Assembly: GCA_033439265.1 (NCBI GenBank) | Contig: JAVTVX010000017.1 | Span: 591,001-655,000 of the forward strand | Direction: 5' to 3' | DNA: 64,000 nucleotides | Source: Dillenia suffruticosa | Taxonomy: Eukaryota; Streptophyta; Magnoliopsida; Dilleniales; Dilleniaceae | Shown: positions 28,160 to 38,633 of the stretch, in pieces | Position numbering within the stretch: position 1 is the stretch's first letter | How the letters are laid out: each line of letters starts with the position of its first letter | Position numbers and translations under genes: made by a program | The notes under the pieces: model-generated | Seen by the model: only the letters and a program-made list of their open reading frames with translations | Database searches by the model: none | What the model was told of the DNA's origin: nothing

Positions 28160-29863
28160 TCATTCTATAAGGTAGAGTAGACACTACTTGAAGGCAGTGG
28201 AACTTGCTTACGGTATTCAGCTAGAGCCCATATGGGGAACATGTTTCTGTATGCTTCTAGTGCTGCATGCTGTTCCTGCAAAAGACTCCAGTAATTTCCT
28301 GCCAAACATGCATATTTTAGAGTTAGTCTTTTCTGTGTTGCATCTCCAAAACAATCTTAGAAACTTAGAGAAATTTATGTTCATAGTTCAAGAATCCTTT
28401 GTTACATCATACATAGTGTAGGCTAAAACATTGTCTGAGTTTGTTTTGCTGATACCTGTTGTGGGAAGTCGCCGTCTTCCATTTGAGAATTGATAAGAAA
28501 CTTTGCTGCACGATGCAAGGGTGTTGGGTCTCTCTCCATCTATTTCCATGTTAGATTGATTAAGGTCAAAGTTATTTTGAAAATGGAAATTTCTGATGTG
28601 AAATTAAACTTGAGGTTTTAGTACCAACCTGGCCGGCATAAATCAATCCCATCAAAACCCCATGCGGTATGTACCAAATTCGATCTGTTTCCTTCTAGTG
28701 GTGTGGGCATGATAAGTAGCTCTCTCCCCAACCTCCATTCTCACTGTGCCTTGTGAGTAGAAATTCAACACCCTTGCGAACAGCTGAAGAATTGTAGTAA
28801 GTTTTGCCGGCAGCCGCTAGGCCTCCAAGGGCAAACCATGTGGCATATATGAAGCAGATTCCCCAGTTTCCATACCTACGTAGATGCCCCTTCACATTAA
28901 TGGCATTTATTAATCCAATAAATCAAAGGGTAATTTGTTTCTTCCTTTTCAAAAAAGGATTAGGTATTTGAAAATGTATACCATGATCCATCATCCATTC
29001 GTACATCTTCTATGAAGCGGACAGCATTGGTAATAAAACGTTCAATCTCTTTCTTCCTATGTTACGGGTCTAATTTCTTGAATAAAACTAGTGCAAGAAT
29101 GGCTTAGCCAGTACACTCAACATATCTAGATGAAGTAACGTGTTTAGTTTGAAGAATTAATAAAATTGAGGTTTTGGAACTACCAAGAAAATGGTGAAAG
29201 AATTTTACTCATGCTCAGTGACAATGTTCTCCACAAACTCTATATGATTGAGCAACTGATGAGAAGAAAAGATGAGACCCTTATAAGTGAGTTGCTATTG
29301 TTGCATATTGAAGTGACAGTATCTTAAGAATTTCTTTACTATATTGGATTTTTTTTTTTGGAACTAATGTATGACTAAGAAAGAAATTACCTCCAACCAG
29401 TCTGATCCTTTCACAGGCTCCCATGCTGCAAGACCTCCATTTCTGCTCTGCAAGGGATTTGCACAAGGTTAGGGCACGATCCAATATCGTTGAATTCTCA
29501 GTTGTCTAATGTTGAAAGTAATTTCAGCTTAAGACTTGGAAAATTCTTTTAGTACATGTGATGTTCCTAATAAGTTTTTATAAAATGCATATCTGCAATT
29601 CTCATTTTGAAAGGTATTGAACAAGAAGCCCTAAAATGTAACCAATGTGGTTTTTCTGCTCATTTTGTCATATGTACTGCCTAATGTGTTCTGCAAGTTT
29701 AAGTCTTTACCTGAAGTGAAAGTAAAATACTGACAGTCATAAAGCCGCTCGCGCTCCGTTTTCTTACCAACAATTTCTGGTGGCATCTTTGAGAGGAGGA
29801 GGCAACACTGTGAAATAAAATCATAACTATTTAGATATTTTAAAGTTGTAGTAAGGTCAACAA

Positions 29864-32201
29864 TGTCATGACCTAACTCTCGAATCAAGCATGCGACAAC
29901 CGTAGTATCACCCCAATATACTGATAAATCTTACATATACACCGGGATAACACAAGACATTTATCTTATTTTCAAGATAGCACAACAACATGTAAAGAAT
30001 CTACTCGGTCCATCCATATTTTCAAAAAACATGTATAAAACCGACCTGACCATTTTTAAATCCAATAAAATTTTACAATTCCGAAAAAAAATCCAACAAC
30101 TTAAAACATAAAAGATTTAAATATAGTTTAAGGTTTAGAAATCCAAATAAGATGATTAGGCAGAGTTTTAATTACAATTCAAAAATATGTTCTCCATATG
30201 GACCCAACTAATCCCCTAAAAAAAATTCATCAAGGCAAGAACTAATACCAACTATAGGAATCTTCTAAAAAACTAACTCGAGCTCAGCAAAGTCCGACAC
30301 TACAACTAACTAAATCTTCTAATTTAAGCTTCCTCTGGAAAAAAAAATGTGAGTATAAAAATATTCGAATGGAGGGCAATGGCATAATTGTGACAACAAA
30401 TTAGAGATGAGTATGTGAATATTAAATCATATAATTCAAATAATTTATCAAATAATATAATTCCAATAATCATGATAATTATAAAAAAAGAATGAATGTA
30501 TTCAAAATTTTCATATTTTCAAATAATCAAGAGGTCTTCCTAAATAAATCACTTCCACACAAGATTTGACAGTGGAAGCCTACCAAGGAGTTTTCAATTC
30601 ATTCAATTCACAACACTATATTCCCCTTTCTTGGCGTTGACTCATACCTCACCGATGGTGCAATCGGATAATACGACGAGAGTGCAGGAGGTCGCGCTAC
30701 CATCCTTTGCCAATAATCTCTAGTCACGGCACCCAGTTGGGTCGTTTCGTGGAGGGAATGACTATAATCATTTATATCATATATATCATTCTTTCACAAC
30801 TATTTAAATCTCATTCAATATGTTATGATTTAAATAAATTGTTATTAAACCATATCATAATATTAATAAATAAATTATCAAATAACATATGACACATTTT
30901 CATTCGTAAATAAAATTGATACTTACATATTTTAAATTCTCATTTCGAGACATTTCACAATCATAAATATTTGTGCAAAATCAGATAAAAATCATTTAAA
31001 ATAATTTATAAAAGAATTTTGAAATGATTTTTCTCAATAGATCCGTCCACTCACTTCTTGGGAGGTAATCACTTCCAAATTTCCCAATCAAATGAGAATC
31101 AGTACTCTTTTAGCTTTTCCAATATTTTAACTTAATTTATTGATCATAATTTAATCATTAAATCACATACAAATACTAGAAAAATCAATTTCTCCTTAAT
31201 ATTTTCATGATTCTAGTTTTTCAATAAATTTTTTAATCTGCACAGTCATAAAAAATGACTATAACTTTCATTACACATATCTAAATCATATGATTTTTAT
31301 CTAAAATTAAAGATAAGATATTGATTTAAAATTTTCATATTCAGAATTTAGTGTAATTCAGTCTAAAAGACATCTCAAAATCAAAGGAAATCAAGCAACT
31401 GGAACAGGGCAGAACATGACATTTTTTGCATCATGAAATTTTTTGAAAAATCATAACAAATCCAATTGTTATTAGATTTTAATGAATCATATTTAATTTT
31501 CAAGATATGAGAATATAGTTTCATATGTAAAAAGTTTAACTTGATTTGCTTTTATGTAGAGAAAGTTATGAAAGTTAGATCATAGTATGCTTATTATAAA
31601 AAATTAAGAATTTCAACCCAAATATAAAATTTTGTATTTTATTCTAGTAACTCCTCCTCACATTCAATCTAGACCTATAATCAAGTAATAATTTTTATTA
31701 ATCTATTGTTCAAATCTAAACATTTTATAAATCCTAGAGCCAAATCCCAAAAATTTATTTCATAAAATTTTACTGCATTCTTCAAATTCATGGAATAGAA
31801 AAGTAAACCCAAATTAAGAATGAAAAGATTATTTAAATTTTCGTCATCAATTTCACTTCTAAACCGAGTTACCTTCAAACCCTAAGTCATCAATCGAAAA
31901 GGGAATGCAATTGCGGCCAAGTATAAAGGATTTTCCTTACAGCCACCGTGAAGGGATTTTGAGGGTATGCTTTGGATGCTTAGGGGCCGAAAATGGTGAT
32001 ACTGGTGGTGGATTAAAGTGGGTTTGTGAAATGGTAAATAAGGGGAAAGAGGAAGAGAGCGAGAGACGGGAGAGAAGACGGAGGGGGGGGGGGTTGGATT
32101 CGGGTAAGAGAAATGAGAAATTGGGAAAGTGGGAGGGGGAGAGAATAAAAGGTGAGTTTGACTTTTCTTTCATTTTTTTTTTCCTCTTTCTCGGTGCTAC
32201 A
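29864..32201. mobile_element. Solo LTR, likely Ty3/gypsy, fossil
   Basis: The 2338-bp block begins TGTCATGACC and ends GGTGCTACA (TG...CA). It is flanked by a 5-bp target duplication AACAA (29859-29863 and 32202-32206). The intact OSC copy has the uninterrupted sequence at the same intron position (about 40550-40570), which fixes both edges. No internal coding region or second LTR is present, so it is most simply a solo LTR. The TGTCATGACC start and large size recall Ty3/gypsy LTRs; the family is inference. Open frames near 31905-32260 are inside the LTR and are not genes. Confidence 0.85.
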
Positions 32202-32710
32202 AACAAATTCAGCGTTACAGTTAAAATATGACAGGCACCTGCAAGCCTTCTGCAGTGCAATCAGAGACTTGCCATCCGTGGTCTTGATCTGAGAAGGTCC
32301 ATGATCCTTTTGAGATGTGACGGAACATTTTTTTTTTTTTGATTCATTTTTGGCGTTTCTTTTGATTCATGTGACGGAACATTTTGCAAAATCACGGGAT
32401 GTGTTATCCTTAACCTTCACAAAATATATGTCGCAGTAAGTTTTTCGGCCAAAAAAGGATAAACCTTGCTAAAGCAAAGAAAAAGCTGGAAGAGATTTTA
32501 TGTCAAACCTGAGACTTTTTAATGAAGTCCAGCCCTGGCCTTGGTGTTGGTCCAATTTCATCTGTGAGATTGCAAGCCAACAATGCTTGAATTGCAAAAC
32601 CCGTATCCCATTCTTGACTACCAAAAGTCAGCATAAAATAAGGTAGCTTGAATTAGTAACTTATTCTCACTCTAAGGTGTAGAGATCGTAGATTTCATTG
32701 TTACTAGAAT

Positions 32711-33886
32711 CATTATCGGAAAATACGACATCAGTGACGGACAATTACTGACAGATTTTTTTTCATCGGTAATAGCGACGGAATTATGACGGATTACTGA
32801 CGAAAATTTTACCGATGGATTTTGTGTAATTTTTTTATTTTTTTAATTTTTAATTTTAAGTTTTTTTAATTTTTTTTGTAACCTATCAGCGATAGATTAC
32901 CGATTGAAATTTTATCAAAATATTTTTAAATTTTTCAAAATTTTAATATTTTAAATTTTTTGTAAACTCATCAGCGATAGATTATCGACAGAAATTTTAT
33001 CGATAGATTACCGATGGAAAAATTAGCGACAGATTAGCAATGAAATTTTTTTATTTTTTATTTTTATTTTATTTTGTAGAAGGATAATATTATTTTATTT
33101 TTTAAAATTTTTTATTATTTTATTTTAAGCTAAAATAAAATTATTTCATTAGTTTATAAAAACATTATAATTTTATATAATTTTATTATTATTAAAAAAT
33201 TTTAATTTTATTTTATTTTGTAGAAAAATAATATTATTTTATTTTTAAAATTTTTTTATTATTTTATTTTAAGCTTAAACCTTATTATTTTATTATTTTA
33301 TAAGAAATTATCAATTTATATTATTTTATTATTAATAAAAAGTACGAAGTAAAGATAATAAATAAAAAAAAGAGAATAGACATAAAGGTAAATTTGGTCT
33401 GATGGTTTTGTTCCTTACTGTGTGTTTCACATGTCCCAGGTTCAATCCAAGACCCTAGACGGAGACATATTGAAGACATTTTACATGGATTAGCGACAAA
33501 TTTTTTTTATTTTCTATAAAATTTTTTTATTTTTATAATTTAATAATTTTATTTAATAATTTTTTATTTTTATTTTATTTTTTCAAAATTTTTATTATTT
33601 TATTTTAAGCTAAAATAAAATTATTTTATTATTTTATAATAAATTATAATTTTATATTATTTTCAGATTGTTAAAAAATTATAATTTTATATTTTTTATT
33701 ATTGTTAAAAAAATGATATAAAGATAATAAGTAAAAAAATTATAATTTGATAAGAAAGACGGTCTAGTGTTGGCTTGTTCACATTGATTTCCTTGTACAG
33801 GGTTTGAATCTCACCGGTGACAAGTTGAGGGAATTTTCAAAAATTAAAGAAGAGCTTGCGGGTGGGCCGGGTCGCGCCGAGCAGTG
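32711..33886. mobile_element. CACTA-like DNA transposon remnant replacing OSC exons
   Basis: This AT-rich segment is absent from the intact OSC. Near its left end it has repeated short motifs of the cgacggattactgacg, cagcgatagattaccgatgg and gcgacagattagc kind, which resemble subterminal repeats of CACTA (En/Spm) elements. No transposase frame is visible and the termini are not certain (the right edge reads gagcagtg). Two tRNA-box-like stretches (ggttcaatcc near 33430, ggtttgaatct near 33800) suggest nested SINE pieces. It occupies the place of OSC exons 4-8. Confidence 0.45.
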
Positions 33887-34409
33887 AGTGGGTTGCATTC
33901 CAAATCAAGAAATGTACATGATGATAGTATAAATGGCGCAGGATTTCTTTTCTGTACTCTGCTGGGAAAGTAGTATTAAGGTGCCCCACAATGTACATGC
34001 AGAACACCTGTAATGTTTCATTTGAGTTCTATTTAGTTACTTGAGAGCTTTTTACAAATTTATGTACAATTTTTGTATTATTTATTAATCACAAGTGTGG
34101 CAGAGAGACAAGGGATACATAACAAAGGAGGAAAGGAAAATAAAGATCCACTGCTTTCAGCGGGTCAATGACCATCACTGGCTTGCAAGGCAGAAAAGAA
34201 ATGGACTGCTCTTCTCAGTGCAGTTTGTTGCTGTGTCTTGTGTAATTTCCTCACCATCTCCAACCTTCACAAGTGGAATAGTTTGCTTGAAATTCTTCTC
34301 CCTTAGAAACTTCAGTCATTTTGAAACCATCTATCAGTAAAAGTAAAAGCAATCCCAAATTGCAATTTTGTTTATATCCTCAAGATCGATAAATAAAACA
34401 CAAAAACAC

Positions 34410-34590
34410 CGACGGATAGTTGACTTTAGTGGAAACGCGGCAAAATCTCTTAACTAAAACAATCAAGACTCAGATTTAAATAGAAAGAACAATGTTGGAA
34501 GAACTCCTCTTTAAAAAGGGTCTGATAGTAATTCGGATCCGATTAATCGGAATATAAATCTAAATATCGGTTAGACCAATAAAAAATAAT
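34410..34590 (+). repeat. SINE-like insert, 181 bp
   Basis: It is flanked by an 18-bp perfect duplication aataaaacacaaaaacac (34392-34409 and 34591-34608). Internally it has a box A-like tagtggaaacgcggc, a box B-like gactcagatttaaa, and a 3' domain with ggtctgatagtaattcgga and gattaatcgg shared with the other long SINE copies in this window. Confidence 0.75.
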
Positions 34591-34728
34591 AATAAAACAC
34601 AAAAACACTAAATACAATAGGATACCACGATACATTTCTAAAAATTTTATATTTTCGTGAATTATGTAATATTCTATTGATAATAGTTATTTTACAATTC
34701 TTGTTGACATAGATACAGGCTCTTTGTC

Positions 34729-34810
34729 TTCAAGGGAACAGTCTGATAGTCACGATCCTTTTCTCCAATTTTAAAATTTAGAATTCGAATTTTTGTGTAA
34801 TAAAAAAAAT
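34729..34810 (+). repeat. Mini SINE-like copy
   Basis: About 80 bp reading ggaacagtctgatagtcacg, then tttagaattcgaattttt (box B-like) and tgtgtaataaaaaaaat. It is clearly related to the copy at 53388-53474. Target duplication is not clear. Confidence 0.6.
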
Positions 34811-34898
34811 GATATGGTCTTGACTTCAACCCTAAAACAAATTGTAGGCCCAGCCCAAAATTTAGATGGGCTATTGCTAAAAAGTTAAAAATCAATAA

Positions 34899-35480
34899 CT
34901 AGCCCAGTTCCACGGCCCAAATACAAAATTGGGTGTCCGCTGGTTAATTAACTGAGGTTTTTTTTTTCTTCTTCTTTTGGTATAGGTATTGTACTATCAA
35001 CCGGTATCTAGATTACTTGATTAATTTAGTCTGATTGTTATGAGTTTTATTTTAGAGATTGACTTTTCTGACTCTTATTTTTCTATTTCCAAGACTAACA
35101 CCGGGAGAGTCAACCCCTAAAATGAGTTCTACAGTACTTAGACTGAATTACTAAGATAATTCGGATATTGGTTGATGGTAAACAACACCTGCGTCAAAAA
35201 AAAAGAAAAAACCTTAGTTAATTAACCAATGGACACTAACGTTTTTTTGGTCTAGTGGGAAAGGTACTAGCACCTCACATCAAGAATTGGGATTTGAGTC
35301 TTGATAGTAACAAAAAATGACGTTAAGAGAGCTCCCTTCAGATTGGGACCCGACAGTAGCCCGGCCAAAATTAATCGAGGTAAAAATTCAGATACTCGGT
35401 AGTGGATCAATTTCAAGGGATAAATAAATAAATAACCGACGGACACCCAAATTTGTGTTTGGGCTTGGAACTGGGCCAGT
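34899..35480. repeat. Long foldback (inverted repeat) element
   Basis: The left arm (34899 to about 35075) and right arm (about 35105-35480) are imperfect reverse complements. Examples are agcccagttccacggccc against ggcttggaactgggcc, gggtgtccgctggttaatta against its complement near 35220 and 35440, and actatcaaccggtatct against ggatattggttgatggt. The right arm is interrupted by a 196-bp SINE. It would form one long hairpin, as in a foldback or MITE-type element or an inverted duplication. Confidence 0.75.
35237..35432 (+). repeat. SINE inside the foldback
   Basis: It has a box A-like ggtctagtgggaaagg, a box B-like gggatttgagtct, and a 3' domain gacccgacagtagcccgg..attaatcgaggt. It is flanked by diverged copies of taacc(a/g)a(t/c)ggacac (35223-35236 and 35433-35446). 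Insertion into the right arm post-dates the foldback. Confidence 0.75.
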
Positions 35481-35549
35481 TAATTAACAAAGTTGAAAGA
35501 CGGGGATAAATTAGAACAAAGAATAGGAAGGAGAGTATTTAAGTAATAA

Positions 35550-35570
35550 CCTTCACCAAAAAAAAAAAAA
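35550..35570 (+). repeat. 21-bp A-tailed micro-insert
   Basis: Only ccttcacc plus an A13 run lies between perfect 16-bp direct repeats agtatttaagtaataa (35534-35549 and 35571-35586). The structure is that of an extremely 5'-truncated retroposon. Confidence 0.7.
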
Positions 35571-35740
35571 AGTATTTAAGTAATAATCTTTATTCCAACT
35601 TCGTTTGGAATAATTGTATAAATTCATCTATTCGGTTTAAAATTTAAATATATATAATTTTATTTATTTCCATGACTATCATATAATAGTAAATTGCTAT
35701 CAAATAATTAATTTTAAAATATTTTACCCACTGGTGCTAG

Positions 35741-35741
<1 letters not shown>

Positions 35742-35791
<50 letters not shown>
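35742..35791. repeat. (GA)n microsatellite at a gene-fusion scar
   Basis: A (GA) run of about 25 units equals the tract just inside intron 1 of the intact OSC (45321-45352). Directly after it the sequence is P450 exon 2 instead of OSC exon 1. Confidence 0.85.
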
Positions 35792-35792
<1 letters not shown>

Positions 35793-35794
35793 AT

Positions 35795-37515
35795 ACGCTA
35801 ATACCTCGTAAACTTAATTTCGAGTCACTTTGGAATTGAAATACTCAAACAAAAGTTGCTTTTTGCTTTGGAGGTGACCATACGCTAAGAACTCAATGCC
35901 TGGTCTGAATTGCTCGAGGTTGAATTCAAAAATGGAAGCGCTTCGGTTATTTTCTATAATTTTTTATAATATATATTTTTCACATTTAAAAAAATTATTA
36001 ATTTTGATTAGTATATTCTTGCAAAAGATATTTGATATAACTACAAAGCAGTTCTTCGGTTATTATCCTAAAAGTCCGAATGAGAATTTAAGCAAAAAAT
36101 TAATAGATGTCTTATATGCTCTTATGTCATTCCCGGTGAATATTTCTGATATAACTTTTCACAAGTATACGAAGGTAAACGAGGAAAGAAAATCCTCCTA
36201 GCACCACCTTTGACTATTACTAAAAGAAATAACACCTAAAGAAGAAGTCTTGAGTGTGAATCTCTGTTGAAGAATTAAATTAAGCTAGTTCTGTGTCTAT
36301 AATTGCTTGCTTGATCAGGAGGAACATGAAGCACCGTTGAAGAACAGGGAAAATCCAGAGTCTGGATTCACATGGAACGAAAACAAATCATTGACCTTCA
36401 CACACCACTGGGCAGTCAATCAATAAATTTAACCTTTATCTTAAATTTAAATTTTATAGAGAAAATATTATTAATTATTTTATACTTTCACACTCTCTCA
36501 TACATTTGATAACACATTGATTCACATGAAATTGTTAAACAAAGTAAAAATAAATTTAACTTAACTCCAATTCAAAACCATCCATTCATGAATTACTATT
36601 AACTTTCAAAAAAAAAAAAATTGTAAAAAAATATATATTATTAATTATTTTATACTTTAATAACTAATAACTCAAAGTTAAGAAGGTTATCCGCGAATCG
36701 ATAACCCGTTGAAGATTTTCCTATTTGCACAGGTTATCAACGAATCTCTTAGATTGGCTAGCGTGGCTCCGGCAATTTTAAGAAAAGTTTTAAATGATGT
36801 TGAAGTAAATGGTTTGTGTCCAAATATTTTACTTAATAAATTTGCCTTTCTTCACTGGGATATAAATGATTTGTGGATTGTAATGTAGTATAAATTCCAA
36901 AATATGAAAAAAAAAAAAAAAAAAGAAAAAACCCTCCCCTTTGGTTTTCTTTTGTGTTCTTTTTAGGATATACAATTCCAAAAGGGTGGACTGTCATGGT
37001 CGAGCCTGCAGTCATACAATTGAATCCTAAGGCTTATGAAGACCCACTTGCATCTAATCCACATCGTTGGAAGGCAAGAACAGGTCTGTATGTATTTGCC
37101 AAAGCACCGTTAGTGTCGACTGTCGAGGAACATCAAACTTACTACATTTCCACAAAATAGATAGTTTACATGACAATGACCATTCAAGAGCCGAGTTAAG
37201 CAAAGCTCTCATGGCAGTTTTTATTAATGTCCTTGTTATCAATTACAGGTATTTCGGTATTCTTTTTTATTAATCATTCTTATTATTTAAACTTTAGACC
37301 TAAATTTCTTTTATTTTTTGCACCTAGATCCCATATTTTTTATTTCCAAAAATATTATAGTTGGACGAAGATAAAGGGAGGAAATATTTAACGAAGTCTG
37401 TCTTTGAGATTTCGTGATGGTTTCCACATCAAGGTCTCCGAGAAGCATTAACTCCATCAGAATTCAAATAAGTTCCTATCTACATTCTGTTTAATGTGGG
37501 CTGGAAATACAGGTA

Positions 37516-37561
<46 letters not shown>

Positions 37562-37869
37562 AATAAATTTATTATACACATTATAACCTAAGACTAAACG
37601 GACCATAAGCTTATTGAATAAATCTCATAATATGTATATAATTGTTAAGAATTGAATCTTTACCTAGGAGTGAAGTCAAAATTTCATCATACAATTCAAA
37701 ATTGAACTCACTAATTTAATCTCATGGCAGTTTTTATTCACGTTCTTGTTACCAGCTATAGGTATTTCTGTATAATTTTTTTAATCATTCACGTTATTTA
37801 ATTTTTAGAATGGCATTTGTTATATTTCTGCCCCCTAAATTTGATACTTTTGGATTTAAAAAAATATAA

Positions 37870-37911
<42 letters not shown>

Positions 37912-38008
37912 TTAATTGGGCAAAGATAAAGGAAGGAAATATTTATGGGACCCCAGCTCTCTGATTTCGTGATGGTTTCCACATCAAGGTCTCCAAAAAG
38001 CATTAGTT
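35795..38008 (+). pseudogene. CYP87-family cytochrome P450, copy 3 (degraded)
   Basis: Remains in order are the second half of exon 2 (from about 35797), exon 3 (36030-36174, acceptor AG changed to AA), no exon 4, exon 5 (about 36320-36415), exon 6 (36734-36812, NESLRLAS with ExxR kept), exon 7 (36967-37073, NPKAYEDPLASNPHRW), and a stub of exon 8 joined to distant intron sequence (37190-37248) with the haem-cysteine loop lost. Exon 9 (37362-37451) has an internal stop. A second, more decayed copy of the exon 8-9 end follows at 37722-38008. There is no promoter or start; the gene begins abruptly at the (GA)n tract. Loss of the haem ligand means it cannot be an active P450. Confidence 0.9.
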
Positions 38009-38633
38009 CCCCCAGCAACCTAATTAGAATTCAAATAAGTTCCCAAAGTGTCTATTTTTCTTTCATCTAATTACAAAGCAGGAAAAAAAAAATTACAATG
38101 CCTCAATTATATAATATTGAATGTTAGTGAAGTTTGCTGTTAATATAAACGTGTAACAATTCACTAAATATAAAATTCACTTATATCGTTGCTTAATTGT
38201 ACATAGAATTGAATCCTCAATTACCCAAAATATCGTGCGAAATATTGTAATTTGATCATACAATTAAGAATCTTTAGTTTTATTGATCATCTGTCATAGC
38301 CCGCAAATCAGACATAGCAACATGCCCATCAAGCAAATCAAACAGCAACAAGCCCATTGAGCAAATCTTGTGTGCGTAATAAAAATCATCATACTACAGT
38401 TATTAAGATTAAGAATTGAAGATTTTCACCAGGTAAGTCAAAATTTCATAATGTTACACTGTCTCATTGCATAAAAACACTTATCATCAATTTATATTCC
38501 TGTAAACATCGGTCATTCTTCAAACCATGATCTGATTATCTTTCGGTGGCCAAACATGAGATGGAGCTGTTCTTAACACATATTAAGGCCTCCCCAGCAC
38601 AAACAGAACACAAGTTCGTTCTAGAAGCCTGAG
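38009..38633. other. Convergent 3' intergenic, P450 copy 3 to OSC copy C
   Basis: This is homologous to the 3' flanks at 18241 and 27364, with local duplications (aagcccattgagcaaatc and its neighbour). It contains the conserved aggcctccccagcacaaaca just before the OSC stop. No gene is seen. Confidence 0.65.

Larger units (their letters stand above)
28160..34340 (-). pseudogene. Oxidosqualene cyclase, copy B (broken)
   Basis: This is the same gene as the intact OSC at 38634-45558, and exon-by-exon homology is easy to follow. Present are exons equal to its exons 17 to 9 (28177-32625, C-terminal half, with DCTAEG at about 32265) and 3 and 2 (33920-34310). Missing are exons 4-8, replaced by a repeat at 32711-33886, and exon 1. 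Breaks include a frameshift and stop in the last exon (MQH-stop where the intact copy has MQHYAAYRN), a 10-base loss in the SYLSCP exon (about 28705), and a 53-bp insertion in the FAKMFRHIS exon flanked by repeats of tgtgacggaacatttt (32317 and 32370). A 2338-bp solo LTR sits in one intron. No functional cyclase can come from it. It was the divergent partner of P450 copy 3. Confidence 0.9.
34341..35790. other. Repeat-rich remains of OSC copy B intron 1
   Basis: Collinear stretches with intron 1 of the intact OSC (ataccacg..catttctaaaaatttt and tttccatgactatcatata) show that this is the former intron. It has been invaded by a SINE (34410-34590), a mini SINE (34729-34810), a foldback (34899-35480) with a nested SINE, and a 21-bp A-tailed insert (35550-35570). 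It ends in a (GA)n tract at 35742-35791. Confidence 0.7.

Noticed and set aside
31905-32260. Open frames of 107-108 residues on both strands
   Set aside because: They lie inside the solo LTR, are compositionally biased (GA/CT-rich), and lack domain similarity.
33390-33820. tRNA-like boxes (ggttcaatcc, ggtttgaatct)
   Set aside because: They do not extend into a foldable tRNA with an anticodon arm that I can draw. At most they are SINE remnants, so no tRNA gene is called.
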